From contig NZ_LQCI01000014.1 of assembly GCF_001613935.1 (NCBI RefSeq), positions 285,473 to 349,472 on the forward strand: a stretch of DNA of 64,000 bases. Reading direction: 5' to 3'. Shown here piece by piece: positions 24,120-32,788 of this stretch; position 1 is the stretch's first letter; each line of letters begins with the position of its first letter. Position numbers and translations under genes: made by a program. The DNA is from Amycolatopsis regifaucium. Its GTDB lineage: Bacteria > Actinomycetota > Actinomycetes > Mycobacteriales > Pseudonocardiaceae. The notes under the pieces were generated by a model. The model was given only the letters and a program-made list of their open reading frames with translations, had not been told where the DNA came from and made no database searches.

Positions 24120-25505
24120 ATGGACGCCGAAACCTCTCCGGAGCGGATCGCCGAACGCGACGGTCTCCGCCCGGACCTGCGGCAACGCCACGTCCGGATG
24201 ATCGCGCTCGGTGGCATCATCGGCGCGAGCCTGTTCATCGGCAGCGGCGCGGTCATCCACACCGTCGGCCCGGCGGCCGTCCTCTCCTACGCCATCGGCG
24301 GCCTCATCGTCGTGCTGGTGATGCGGATGCTCGGCGAAATGGCGACGGCCGCGCCGTCCCAAGGCTCCTTCATGGAGTACGCGCGGACCTCGCTCGGCGG
24401 CTGGGCGGGTTTCACCGTCGGCTGGCTGTACTGGTACTTCTGGGTCGGCGTGGTCGCGTTCGAGGCCGTCGCCGGGGCGAAGCTCCTGCAGGCCTGGATT
24501 CCCGTTGTGCCGCAATGGATCTTCTCGCTGGTGCTGATGCTGCTGCTGACCGCGACCAACCTCGGCTCGGCACGCTCGTTCGGCGAGACGGAATTCTGGC
24601 TCGCGTCGGTCAAGATCGCCACGATCGTGGTGTTCCTGGTCGTCGGCATCCTGTTCGTACTCGGCCTCTGGCCCGGCGGATCGTTCTCGGTCGGCAACAT
24701 CGCGCAAGACGGCTTCCTCGCCAACGGCCCGTTCTCGGTGGTGCACGGTGTGGTGATCGTGATCTTCTCCTATTTCGGCGCGGAGATCGTCACCATCGCC
24801 GCCGCCGAATCCCGGGAACCCGAAGCGGCCGTACGCAAGGCGACGTCGTCGATCGTGTGGCGTGTGATCGTGTTCTACGTCGGTTCGGTGACGCTACTGG
24901 TGATGATCACCGGCTGGCGTGACATCCCGACCACGACGAGCCCGTTCGCCGCCGCGTTCGGCCGCTTCGGCATCCCCGCCGCCGAGACCGTCGTCAGCGC
25001 GGTGGTGCTGACCGCCGTGCTGTCGGTGCTGAATTCCGGGCTGTACACCGCTTCCCGCATGCTGTTCGCGTTGCGCGGCAACGGCTGGGCGCCGAAATGG
25101 ATCGCGGACACGAACCGGCGCGGGGTTCCGTGGAAGGCGATCCTGGTGTCCACTTCGGTCGGTTACGTCGCCGTGGTGATGAACTTCTTGTCTCCGGACA
25201 AGATCTTTTACTTCATCATCAACTCCGCCGGCGCGGTCGCGTTGTTCGTCTACGCGATCATCGCCGGATCGCAGCTGCGGATGCGGCGCCGTCTGGAAGC
25301 CGAGGCACCGGAACGGCTGAAGCTGCGCATGTGGGGCTACCCGTGGCTCAGCCGGCTCACGTTGGCCGGGACGCTGGCCGTGGTCGCGTCGATGCTGTTC
25401 GTGGACGCGGACACGCGGGCCCAGCTGTACCTGAGCTTGATCAGCCTGGCGGTGATCCTCGGCGTCTACTTCCTCCAGCGACGGCGATCCGGCTCGACGT
25501 CGTAG
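24120..25505 (+). CDS. Amino acid permease, APC superfamily (GabP/AnsP type)
   Basis: The 461-residue protein begins with RQRHVRMIALGGIIGASLFIGSG, the first-helix signature of the bacterial amino acid transporter family, and has about twelve membrane segments with TNLGSARSFGETEFWLASVKI and ESREPEAAVRKATSSIVWR conserved. It would import an amino acid or GABA with protons. An AGGAGGC ribosome binding site precedes the ATG at 24120. The substrate cannot be fixed from sequence alone. Confidence 0.9.
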   Translation: MDAETSPERIAERDGLRPDLRQRHVRMIALGGIIGASLFIGSGAVIHTVGPAAVLSYAIGGLIVVLVMRMLGEMATAAPSQGSFMEYARTSLGGWAGFTVGWLYWYFWVGVVAFEAVAGAKLLQAWIPVVPQWIFSLVLMLLLTATNLGSARSFGETEFWLASVKIATIVVFLVVGILFVLGLWPGGSFSVGNIAQDGFLANGPFSVVHGVVIVIFSYFGAEIVTIAAAESREPEAAVRKATSSIVWRVIVFYVGSVTLLVMITGWRDIPTTTSPFAAAFGRFGIPAAETVVSAVVLTAVLSVLNSGLYTASRMLFALRGNGWAPKWIADTNRRGVPWKAILVSTSVGYVAVVMNFLSPDKIFYFIINSAGAVALFVYAIIAGSQLRMRRRLEAEAPERLKLRMWGYPWLSRLTLAGTLAVVASMLFVDADTRAQLYLSLISLAVILGVYFLQRRRSGSTS

Positions 25506-25647
25506 GGGGCGGGTTTCTGGGTCGAGGGTGACGGAAAGGGGTGGGGTGCGCTGGTCGTGACCCGCGGGCATCGTCGCCCGGTCCCCCACCTTGATCAACG
25601 GAAGATCCGGGACACTCGACGTCCCCGACGATCCCGTGCGGCCTTCA

Positions 25648-26502
25648 CTACCCGGTGACTTCTTGGTTCTGCCCCGGATCCGGTGGTCGCGCGTCGGACG
25701 TCACCGGGATGAGCCGGGCCTGAGCGACCGGCGAGGTCGCCCAAGCACGCCACCCCGACGGCCACGAATGCGCGGCGTCGGGGTGTTCCACCCGCGCGCC
25801 GGTGAAGTCGGCGTCTTGGTCGAACTCGGCGTCGGCGAACGTGGTCGTCCCGCTGAACATCGCGGCGGCGAAGGTCGCATGCGCGGGGAACGACGCACCG
25901 CGGAAGTCGGTGTCGCCGGTGAAGCACGCCCTGTCGAAATTGACGTACGACAGGAACCGCGTCCGGCGAAAGTCCCCGCGGACGATCAGGCTGTCCTGGA
26001 GATTGACGTCTTCGAGGACGGTGTCCGCGAAGTCGGGTTCGACAAGGACCGCGTCCTTCAGGTTCAGCTCTTCGATCTCCCAGAACTCGAACGGCCGCGC
26101 CTCACCCGCGGGCCACCTGAAGTGCCGCGTGAGAAGCCCCTGTGCGGCGCGCCGGATTTCGAGTTCTTCATCGTCCTCGGAGGGGTGTGGGAAAGGCTTG
26201 CGCAAATAGGCGCAAGTCATCGCGACGACGTCTTCCCTGGCATCAGCGTCTTCGCGCCCATAGCGTTCCAGGACAGCGAAACTTTCGAGGCGCTCGGCGG
26301 CGTCCTCACTGTCCATCATGGCCTCGAGACGTTCCCAGTCGTCCCGCTGGAGTCCCGGGACCACCTCCTCGGGCGGGATCCGCCGGTCGCGGCGGACACC
26401 CTCGATGATCATCCGGACGAGATAGACCGCGCCGATCCCGAGCGCCACCCCCGCCAGCGCGCCTATGACGTGTACCCCGACCATGACCATCCCTGTCGCC
26501 AT
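25648..26502 (-). CDS. Membrane-anchored pentapeptide-repeat protein
   Basis: The 284-residue protein has one N-terminal membrane segment (VHVIGALAGVALGIGAVYLVRMI), a helical charged domain (about 40-130), then pentapeptide repeats of the A(D/N)LxF kind: ELNLKDAVLVEPDFADTVLEDV through NFDRACFTGDTDFRGASF to FADAEFDQDADF. Such proteins fold as right-handed beta helices. The role is unknown. The ATG at 26502 lies 6 nt after CATAAT. Confidence 0.8.
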   Translation of the reverse strand: MATGMVMVGVHVIGALAGVALGIGAVYLVRMIIEGVRRDRRIPPEEVVPGLQRDDWERLEAMMDSEDAAERLESFAVLERYGREDADAREDVVAMTCAYLRKPFPHPSEDDEELEIRRAAQGLLTRHFRWPAGEARPFEFWEIEELNLKDAVLVEPDFADTVLEDVNLQDSLIVRGDFRRTRFLSYVNFDRACFTGDTDFRGASFPAHATFAAAMFSGTTTFADAEFDQDADFTGARVEHPDAAHSWPSGWRAWATSPVAQARLIPVTSDARPPDPGQNQEVTG

Positions 26503-26508
26503 GCGGCG

Positions 26509-26514
26509 ATTATG
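26509..26514 (-). promoter_or_regulatory. Probable leaderless promoter -10 (CATAAT)
   Basis: On the minus strand CATAAT ends 6 nt before the ATG at 26502, close to the family A hairpin that ends rnj. Confidence 0.4.
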
Positions 26515-26560
26515 CGCGAAAAGGCCCCTTCACTCGACTGAGTAAAGGGGCCTTCTCGCG
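26515..26560 (-). terminator. Family A hairpin acting as rnj terminator
   Basis: CGCGAAAAGGCCCCTT (26515-26530) pairs with AAGGGGCCTTCTCGCG (26545-26560) with a single mismatch, and ACTC/GAGT extends the stem inward. It starts 9 bp past the rnj stop codon. Confidence 0.75.
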
Positions 26561-26568
26561 GATTACTG

Positions 26569-28266
26569 CTAAACGGGGATGACCGTCGGCACGATCATCG
26601 GACGGCGCCGGTAGGTGTCGGCGACCCAGCGGCCGACGACGCGGCGCACGGCCTGCGCGATGCGATGTGTGTCGGTGATGCCCTCGGCTTCGGTCCGCGC
26701 GAGTTCCATCTCGACCATCGGGAGCACGGCGTCGAGCGCCTTCGGATCGTCGGAGAATCCGCGCCCGGACACCGTCGGGCGGGTCACCGCGCGACCCGTG
26801 CTGGTGTCCACGGCGACCGTGATCGCGATGAAGCCACCCTCGCCGAGCACGAGCCTGTCGGACAGGGTCGACTCGCCGACGTCGCCGACCGACAGGCCGT
26901 CGACGTACACGTGCCCGACCTCGACCCGGCCGGTCCGCGAGGCCTTGCCGTCGACGAGGTCGACCACGACCCCGTCTTCGGCGATGACCACGTTCTCCGG
27001 CGCGACACCGGTGCGCACGGCCAGTTCACCGTTGGCGCGCAGGTGCTTCCACTCCCCGTGCACCGGCATGACGTTGCTGGGACGCACCGCGTTGTACAGG
27101 TACAGCAGCTCGCCCGCCGACGCGTGGCCGGACACGTGCACCTTGGCGTTGCCCTGGTGGACGACGTTCGCGCCGAGCCGGGTGAGGCCGTTGACGACGC
27201 CGAAGACGGCGGTCTCGTTGCCCGGGATCATCGAGCTGGCCAGCACGACGGTGTCACCCGCGCGGATCGAGATCTGCCGGTGCTCGCCGCGCGCCATCCG
27301 CGACAGCGCCGACAGCGGCTCGCCCTGCGAACCGGTCGACACGAACAGCACCTTGCTTTCGGGCAGGTCGCTGGCCTGGTCGAGGTTGACCAGAAGTCCG
27401 TCCGGCACGTTCAGCAGCCCGAGGTCGGCGGCGATGCCCATGTTCCGGACCATCGACCGGCCGACGAAGGCGACGCGGCGGCCGTGCCGCGTGGCGGCGT
27501 CGAGCACCTGCTGCACGCGGTGCACGTGGCTCGCGAAACAGGCGACGATGACGCGCTGGTCGACCTTGCGGATGACGTCGTCGAGCACCGGGCCGATGTC
27601 GCGCTCCGGCATGACGAACCCGGGGACCTCGGCGTTGGTGGAGTCGACGCAGAACAGGTCCACGCCCTCGTCGCCGAGGCGGGAGAATCCGGCGAGGTCG
27701 GTCAGCCGCCCATCGAGCGGGAGCTGGTCGAGCTTGATGTCGCCGGTGTGCAGCACCACACCCGCCGGGGTGCGGATGGCCACCGCGAGCGCGTCCGGGA
27801 TCGAGTGGTTGACCGCGAAGAACTCCAGGTCGAAGTCGCCGACCTTGCGCCGCTCGCCCTCGCGGACCTCGATCAGGTTCGGCCGCTGGCGGTGCTCCTT
27901 GGCCTTGGCCGCGAGCAGCGCGTTCGTGAACCGCGAACCGTAGATCTTGAGGTCCGGGACGAGCCGCAGGAGGAACGGGACGGCACCGATGTGATCCTCG
28001 TGCCCGTGGGTGAGGACGAGGCCGTCGATGTCCTCCAAGCGGTCTTCGATCGCGCGGAAGTCGGGCAGGATCAGGTCGACGCCCGGCTGGTCGTCTTCGG
28101 GGAAGAGGACCCCGCAGTCGACGATCAGCAGACGGCCGCCGAATTCGAAGACGGTCATGTTGCGGCCGACTTCGCCGATTCCGCCGAGCGCGACCACGCG
28201 CAGGGCGCCTTCGGGCAGCGCGGGCGGCGGGGTGGTCGGTCCGGGTCCGGTTGACAATGAACTCAC
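26569..28266 (-). CDS. rnj: Ribonuclease J
   Basis: The 565-residue metallo-beta-lactamase/beta-CASP nuclease has GGIGEVGRNM, THGHEDHIGA (zinc ligands), HTGDIKLDQ, the beta-CASP segment FASHVHRVQQ and the late SGHASAGELLYLYN and PVHGEWKHL. RNase J has 5'-exo- and endonuclease activity in mRNA and rRNA maturation. The GTG at 28266 overlaps the dapA stop as GTGA. dapA-rnj order is the same as in mycobacteria. Confidence 0.96.
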   Translation of the reverse strand: MSSLSTGPGPTTPPPALPEGALRVVALGGIGEVGRNMTVFEFGGRLLIVDCGVLFPEDDQPGVDLILPDFRAIEDRLEDIDGLVLTHGHEDHIGAVPFLLRLVPDLKIYGSRFTNALLAAKAKEHRQRPNLIEVREGERRKVGDFDLEFFAVNHSIPDALAVAIRTPAGVVLHTGDIKLDQLPLDGRLTDLAGFSRLGDEGVDLFCVDSTNAEVPGFVMPERDIGPVLDDVIRKVDQRVIVACFASHVHRVQQVLDAATRHGRRVAFVGRSMVRNMGIAADLGLLNVPDGLLVNLDQASDLPESKVLFVSTGSQGEPLSALSRMARGEHRQISIRAGDTVVLASSMIPGNETAVFGVVNGLTRLGANVVHQGNAKVHVSGHASAGELLYLYNAVRPSNVMPVHGEWKHLRANGELAVRTGVAPENVVIAEDGVVVDLVDGKASRTGRVEVGHVYVDGLSVGDVGESTLSDRLVLGEGGFIAITVAVDTSTGRAVTRPTVSGRGFSDDPKALDAVLPMVEMELARTEAEGITDTHRIAQAVRRVVGRWVADTYRRRPMIVPTVIPV

Positions 28267-29276
28267 CGAGGCATGGTCCCTACGCTGGTATGTGAGGTCG
28301 GCGCCGTATAGGCCGCCGCTGAATCTGCTTGTGCCACCCGAGCACCATGCCAGTCGCTGACGGCGCTGTCGCCGAGCGGCACGCCACCCTGGGCGAGATC
28401 GGCGGAAATCGCCTGGAGCTGCTCGTCGCTGGCGGCCACGATGGGCAGCCGCGGGTCGCCGATGTCGAAGCCGCGCAACCGCAGGGCCGCCTTCGAGAAC
28501 GCGACACCGCCGACCCGGGACATCGCCCGCAGGACGGGCAGCATGCCGCGGTGGTTGGTGCGCGCGGTGGAGGTGTCGCCGGACTCGTAGGCGTCCATCA
28601 TGCCGCGGATCCGGCCCGCGACGACGTGTCCGATCACGCTGACCACGCCGGTGCCGCCGACGGAGATCCACGGGAGGTTGAGGCCGTCGTCACCGGAGTA
28701 GTAGGCGAGCTGGGTGTTCGCGATGACCTCGGAGCCGGCTATCAGGTCGCCCTTGGCGTCCTTGACCGCGAGGATACGCGGGTGCTCGGCGAGCCTCAGC
28801 AGCGTGTCGACCTCGATGGGGACGATCGAACGCGGCGGGATGTCGTAGAGCATCACCGGCAGTTCGGTGGCGTCGGCGACCGTGGTGAAGTGCGCGTAAA
28901 GCCCGGCCTGGCTGGGCCGCGAGTAATACGGCGTGACGACGAGGATGCCGTGGGCGCCGGCCGCTTCGGCCTGCTTCGCCTGCTCGATGCTGTGCGCGGT
29001 GTTGTTCGTGCCCGCCCCGGCGACGATCGTCGCGCGATCACCGACGGCTTCGACGACGGCGCGGACCAGCTCGGTCTTCTCGGCGTCGGTCGTGGTGGGG
29101 CTTTCCCCGGTCGTGCCGTTCACGACGAGACCGTCGTTGCCCAGTTCCACGAGGTGTTCGGCCAGCTCCTGCGCCCGCTTCAGGTCCAGCGCGCCGTCGG
29201 CGTCGAAGGGGGTGGCCATCGCGGTGAGCACGCGCCCGAACGGTCTTCCCGGCGCTGCGGTAGGTGGAGTGGACAT
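28263..29276 (-). CDS. dapA: 4-hydroxy-tetrahydrodipicolinate synthase
   Basis: The 337-residue enzyme condenses pyruvate with aspartate semialdehyde in lysine and diaminopimelate synthesis. It has NGTTGESPTT (pyruvate site), YYSRPSQAGL with the catalytic Tyr, and the Schiff-base Lys in ILAVKDAKGD. AGGAGG lies 12 nt upstream of the ATG. The protein carries about 30 extra C-terminal residues (AQADSAAAYTAPTS) beyond the usual end, reaching into the rnj start. Confidence 0.95.
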   Translation of the reverse strand: MSTPPTAAPGRPFGRVLTAMATPFDADGALDLKRAQELAEHLVELGNDGLVVNGTTGESPTTTDAEKTELVRAVVEAVGDRATIVAGAGTNNTAHSIEQAKQAEAAGAHGILVVTPYYSRPSQAGLYAHFTTVADATELPVMLYDIPPRSIVPIEVDTLLRLAEHPRILAVKDAKGDLIAGSEVIANTQLAYYSGDDGLNLPWISVGGTGVVSVIGHVVAGRIRGMMDAYESGDTSTARTNHRGMLPVLRAMSRVGGVAFSKAALRLRGFDIGDPRLPIVAASDEQLQAISADLAQGGVPLGDSAVSDWHGARVAQADSAAAYTAPTSHTSVGTMPR

Positions 29277-29386
29277 GCTGTGAAGGTACCTCCTGCGGCC
29301 GTCCGACCCCTTGCCGACGTGGTCGTTCCCGCCGATACGGGAGATTTTCCGTGGCGAAGCCGGACTCGGCGCAAACTCTGTGTGAG

Positions 29387-30892
29387 CTATTTGACCTTGG
29401 TGGTGATCTGCGAGGTGAGCTGCCCGCCATCGACCTTGGCGAGCAAGCACAGGTACTCGCGCGAGTAGTCGGTGTTCTCCTCGCTCAGCGGCCGGTTCCA
29501 CTCCGCCTCGGTCGGGACGACGGCCCGCCAGTAGAGCCCGCTCCGCTGCTGCGCCGGCACCACGCCCGAGTTGAACGTCGCCGAACAGATCGCCTCGGCG
29601 ATCCGGTTCACCATCTCGGCTCCAGGGTAGGCGGCGACCGCGGCGTCCTTGTCGCTCGCCGACTGGACGTCGAGCAGATCACCCTTCGCGTAGACCTCGA
29701 CCAGGTGATTCTTGGCGCAGTTCCCGCTGGTCTCGCTGTTCATCGTGACGTTGTCGGCGAGCGGGACGTTGTAGCAGTCCCCGGAGAGGTCGATCTTGAG
29801 CTGGCCGTTGATGCCGTAGGTGAGCGTGGGCTGGGCCTGGCTGTTCCCCTCCGGCGCGGCCATCCATCGGCCCAGGAAGATCCCGCCGACCAGCGCGCCG
29901 ATCACGGCGACCGCGGCCAGGCTGAGCCACAGTGGACGCAGATTGCGTTTCGGCGGGGTCGGCGCGAGCCGGGTCATCGGCTGGCCGGGGTGCGACATCG
30001 CCGTTCCACCCGAAGGCGGGGTCGGCTGGGCCTGCACGCCCTGCGCGGCCGAAAGCAGGCTCCGCACCTGGTCGTAGGACATCCGCGCTTCGGGTTTGGT
30101 GACCAGCAGGCCGAGGATCGCGGCGGCCAGCGGGCCCTGGACCCTGGTCAGGTACGGCGCCTCGGTCATGATCGCGTGCAGGGTGGCCGCGGTGGTCGAC
30201 CGTTCGAACGCGACGATGCCCTCGGCGGCGAAGAACAACGTCGTGCCCAGCGACCAGAGGTCGGATTCGGGCATCGCGTCGCGGCCTTCGACCCGTTCCG
30301 GCGCCATGAACGCGGGCGAGCCGACGATCATGCCGCTGGTGGTCAGGCGCGGGTCGTCGGCGGCGTGCGCGATGCCGAAATCGGTGAGCTTCACCCGGCC
30401 GTCCGGCGAGACCATGATGTTCGCGGGCTTGACGTCGCGGTGCACGATCCCGGCGGCGTGCGCGGCCCGCAGCGCGGACAGCACCCGCTCTCCCACCAGC
30501 GCGATCTGCTGGGCGGGCAGGGGGCCGCGGTCACGCACCAGGTCGGCCAGCGTCGGCGCCTCGACCAGCTCCATCACGATGTAGGTGGCGCTGTTCTCGG
30601 TGACGACGTCGTACACGGTGACGACGGCCGGGTCGTTGAGGCGCCCGGCGGAGCGGACCTCGCGCAACATCCGCTCCGTCAGCACCGAAGCGTCCTCGGG
30701 GGCGTTAGGGAACTTCAGCTCCTTGATCGCCACCTGGCGGCCGATCACCTGATCCTGTGCGCGCCAGACGATGCCCATCCCACCACGGCCGAGCTCGCCC
30801 AGCAGGGCGTATCGGCCGGCGATGATCCGCGCGCCGGAAGCCTGCCGCGTCTGCTGTGGCGGCCCATATGGACGGGTCTGTTCGTCGGTCAA
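29387..30892 (-). CDS. Membrane Ser/Thr protein kinase with extracytoplasmic domain
   Basis: The 501-residue Hanks-type kinase has GELGRGGMGIVWRA (P-loop), AIKELK (catalytic Lys), HRDVKPANIMV, DFGIAHA and MAPERVEG, so all catalytic elements are present. A Pro-rich linker leads to one membrane helix (LWLSLAAVAVIGALVGGIFLG) and a C-terminal outside domain with four Cys (GDCYN, GNCAK, AICSA, YLCLL), probably two disulfides. The start is TTG at 30892 with AAGGAG upstream. No PASTA repeats are seen, so the ligand is unknown. Confidence 0.9.
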   Translation of the reverse strand: MTDEQTRPYGPPQQTRQASGARIIAGRYALLGELGRGGMGIVWRAQDQVIGRQVAIKELKFPNAPEDASVLTERMLREVRSAGRLNDPAVVTVYDVVTENSATYIVMELVEAPTLADLVRDRGPLPAQQIALVGERVLSALRAAHAAGIVHRDVKPANIMVSPDGRVKLTDFGIAHAADDPRLTTSGMIVGSPAFMAPERVEGRDAMPESDLWSLGTTLFFAAEGIVAFERSTTAATLHAIMTEAPYLTRVQGPLAAAILGLLVTKPEARMSYDQVRSLLSAAQGVQAQPTPPSGGTAMSHPGQPMTRLAPTPPKRNLRPLWLSLAAVAVIGALVGGIFLGRWMAAPEGNSQAQPTLTYGINGQLKIDLSGDCYNVPLADNVTMNSETSGNCAKNHLVEVYAKGDLLDVQSASDKDAAVAAYPGAEMVNRIAEAICSATFNSGVVPAQQRSGLYWRAVVPTEAEWNRPLSEENTDYSREYLCLLAKVDGGQLTSQITTKVK

Positions 30893-30974
30893 GGTTCGAT
30901 GCTCCTTCGATTCGCGCAGGATGCCGACTCGGACCCGTTCGCGCCCCGAAAGGTTCCTTCGCCGAGCTCGTGAA

Positions 30975-31367
30975 TCAGACTGTGACCTCGTGGCCGGACT
31001 CCTGAAGTGCCTTCACGGCACGTTCGAGCTCGGTGCCCCGGACCAGGACGTGGTCGGTGTCGAAAGTGGACATCGAGAACAGCGCCACCCCGGCGGCGGC
31101 CAATTCGCTCGACAGCGCCGCGATGATGCCGGTCAGCGTGAACGCCAGCGGCCCGCGGACCGACAGCAGCCGCCAGCCGTCCTCGACCGTGGCCCCGGCC
31201 GGTGCGAGACCGGCCGGGCAGATCACCGACAGCTCTTCGGGCGTCCGCGTGATGGAGATCAGCACGGGCTCTCCGGGGTCGAGCAGATTCGCCGGAACCG
31301 GCGCGTCCGGGGCGAGGCGGGCGACCGCGTACTCGCCTGGCCGGACGTCGATCGCGAGGCGCCGCAT
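30975..31367 (-). CDS. ACT-domain protein
   Basis: The 130-residue protein resembles the ACT_7/CASTOR type of paired ACT domains: PVLISITRTPEELSVICP and the later WRLLSVRGPLAFTLTGIIAALSSELAAAGVALFSMSTFDTDHVLV. These small proteins bind amino acids. The ATG overlaps the thyX stop (TGATG), so it is translationally coupled to thyX. The ligand is unknown. Confidence 0.85.
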   Translation of the reverse strand: MRRLAIDVRPGEYAVARLAPDAPVPANLLDPGEPVLISITRTPEELSVICPAGLAPAGATVEDGWRLLSVRGPLAFTLTGIIAALSSELAAAGVALFSMSTFDTDHVLVRGTELERAVKALQESGHEVTV

Positions 31368-32119
31368 CAGCCCTCGAGAACCTTCGGGCTGGACGCGACC
31401 TCGGTGCCGTCGGGCAGCGCGGAGATGGTGAAGTCCGCGAACACGTTGCCCGAAGCCTTCTGCAGCTCGCGCAGGCACTCGATGGCCAGGGCGCGGATCT
31501 CGACGTCGGCGTGCTCGGTGGCGCGCATCGCGATGAAGTGGCGCCAGGCGCGGTAGTTGCCGGTGACCACGATGCGGGTCTCGGTCGCGTTGGGCAGTAC
31601 GGCGCGCGCGGCCTGGCGGGCCTGCTTGCGGCGCAGGGTCGCGCTCGGCACGTCGGCGAACTTCTCCTCCAGGCCGGCGAGCAGCTCGGTGTAGGCGTCG
31701 ACGGCGGCCTGCGAGGCGGCGAGGAACTTCGCGTGCAGCTCGGGGTCCTGCGCGATGACGTCGGGCTCGACGAACGCGGCGTCGCGCTCCGGGACGTAGC
31801 GCTGGGAGAGCTGCGAGTAGGAGAAGTGCCGGTGGCGGATCAGCTCGTGCGTCAGCGACCGGGAGATCCCGGTGATGTAGAAGCTGACGGAGCCGTGCTC
31901 CAGCACCGACAGGTGGCCGACGTCGATGATGTGCTCGAGGTAGCCGGCGTTGGTCGCCGTCTTCGGGTTCGGCTTCTTCCAGGACTGGTAGCAGGCCCGG
32001 CCCGCGAATTCGGCCAGTGCCTCACCACCGTCGGCGTCGGTCGACCACGGTACGTCCGACGGCGGGAAGAACTCCGTCTTCGCGATCAGTTGAACCTTGG
32101 GTGACACGGTCTCGGCCAC
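31367..32119 (-). CDS. thyX: Flavin-dependent thymidylate synthase
   Basis: The 250-residue enzyme makes dTMP with methylene-tetrahydrofolate and FAD. The ThyX motif RHRxxSxxxxSxRY is present as RHRHFSYSQLSQRY (residues 95-108), with the substrate loop SVLEHGSVSFYI before it and ATETRIVVTGNYRAWRHF after it. The GTG at 32119 has AAGGAG 7 nt upstream. It lies in the dapA-dapB part of the chromosome as in mycobacteria. Confidence 0.96.
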   Translation of the reverse strand: MAETVSPKVQLIAKTEFFPPSDVPWSTDADGGEALAEFAGRACYQSWKKPNPKTATNAGYLEHIIDVGHLSVLEHGSVSFYITGISRSLTHELIRHRHFSYSQLSQRYVPERDAAFVEPDVIAQDPELHAKFLAASQAAVDAYTELLAGLEEKFADVPSATLRRKQARQAARAVLPNATETRIVVTGNYRAWRHFIAMRATEHADVEIRALAIECLRELQKASGNVFADFTISALPDGTEVASSPKVLEG

Positions 32120-32191
32120 GTTCGCACTCCTTTTCGACCCCTGCTCCACGACTCCGGGCAGCGTAACCGCAGCTTGGTTCGACGACCGGGC

Positions 32192-32243
32192 GACATCACG
32201 GTGACGTCATCGGCTTCTTGACTGACATCACAAGTGACGTCAT
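32192..32243. promoter_or_regulatory. Tandem operator sites upstream of the RHH gene
   Basis: Two near-identical sites, GACATCAC-G-GTGACGTCAT (32192-32210) and GACATCAC-AA-GTGACGTCAT (32224-32243), each palindromic around TGACGTCA, lie 32 bp apart, three helical turns. The second runs into the -10 region of the RHH gene. They fit binding by a ribbon-helix-helix autorepressor; the array may also affect thyX. Confidence 0.6.
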
Positions 32244-32246
32244 AGT
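32241..32246 (+). promoter_or_regulatory. Probable leaderless promoter -10 (CATAGT)
   Basis: CATAGT ends 6 nt before the ATG at 32253 and overlaps the second operator site. Confidence 0.4.
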
Positions 32247-32252
32247 GGTGTC

Positions 32253-32777
32253 ATGGATCTGACGCCGTACATCACAAGCCTTCGCGAGGACCTCGCGAAC
32301 ACGGCTTCGGCCGGCGACGAGCAGACACGGCGCGCCGCCGCGCTGCTGTCGTCGGCGCTGGAGCCCGCCGCCCGGCTGACGCTCATGAACGCCCTCGCGG
32401 ACCTGGCCGCCGAAGTGACCTCGGCGCTGCCGGGGCACGTCGTCGACGTCCGGCTCGACGGCCGCGACGTGCGCGTCGTCGTCACCGGCGCGGGCGAGAG
32501 CACCGAGCAGGCCCCGCCCCGCCAGGAAGCGCCACGGGAAACCCCGCGCGCGCCCAAGGTGGACACGGGCGACATCACCCGCATCACGCTACGCCTGTTC
32601 GAGCAGGTCAAGGGCCAGGCGGAAGCCGCGGCCGCCTCTCAAGGCGTTTCGCTGAACACGTTCGTTTCGCAGGCCGTCCAGGGCGCGCTGGGCAAGGGCG
32701 GCGGCGAGCACTGGCACCACAAGCAGAAGCCGGGCGGCGGTGCCGGTTCCCACCTGCACGGCTGGGTCCAGGGCTGA
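32253..32777 (+). CDS. Ribbon-helix-helix (HicB/Arc-like) protein
   Basis: The 174-residue protein has an N-terminal helical domain (residues 1-85), a Pro-rich linker, then a ribbon-helix-helix: TRITLRLFEQVKGQAEAAAASQGVSLNTFVSQAVQGAL (about 111-148), followed by a Gly/His-rich tail (GGGEHWHHKQKPGGGAGSHLHG). RHH proteins bind palindromic operators as dimers, and two such sites lie just upstream. The His-rich tail might bind metal. No HicA-like toxin is next to it; the partner is a DUF4097 gene 11 bp downstream. Confidence 0.8.
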   Translation: MDLTPYITSLREDLANTASAGDEQTRRAAALLSSALEPAARLTLMNALADLAAEVTSALPGHVVDVRLDGRDVRVVVTGAGESTEQAPPRQEAPRETPRAPKVDTGDITRITLRLFEQVKGQAEAAAASQGVSLNTFVSQAVQGALGKGGGEHWHHKQKPGGGAGSHLHGWVQG

Positions 32778-32788
32778 GGGGACGGAAA

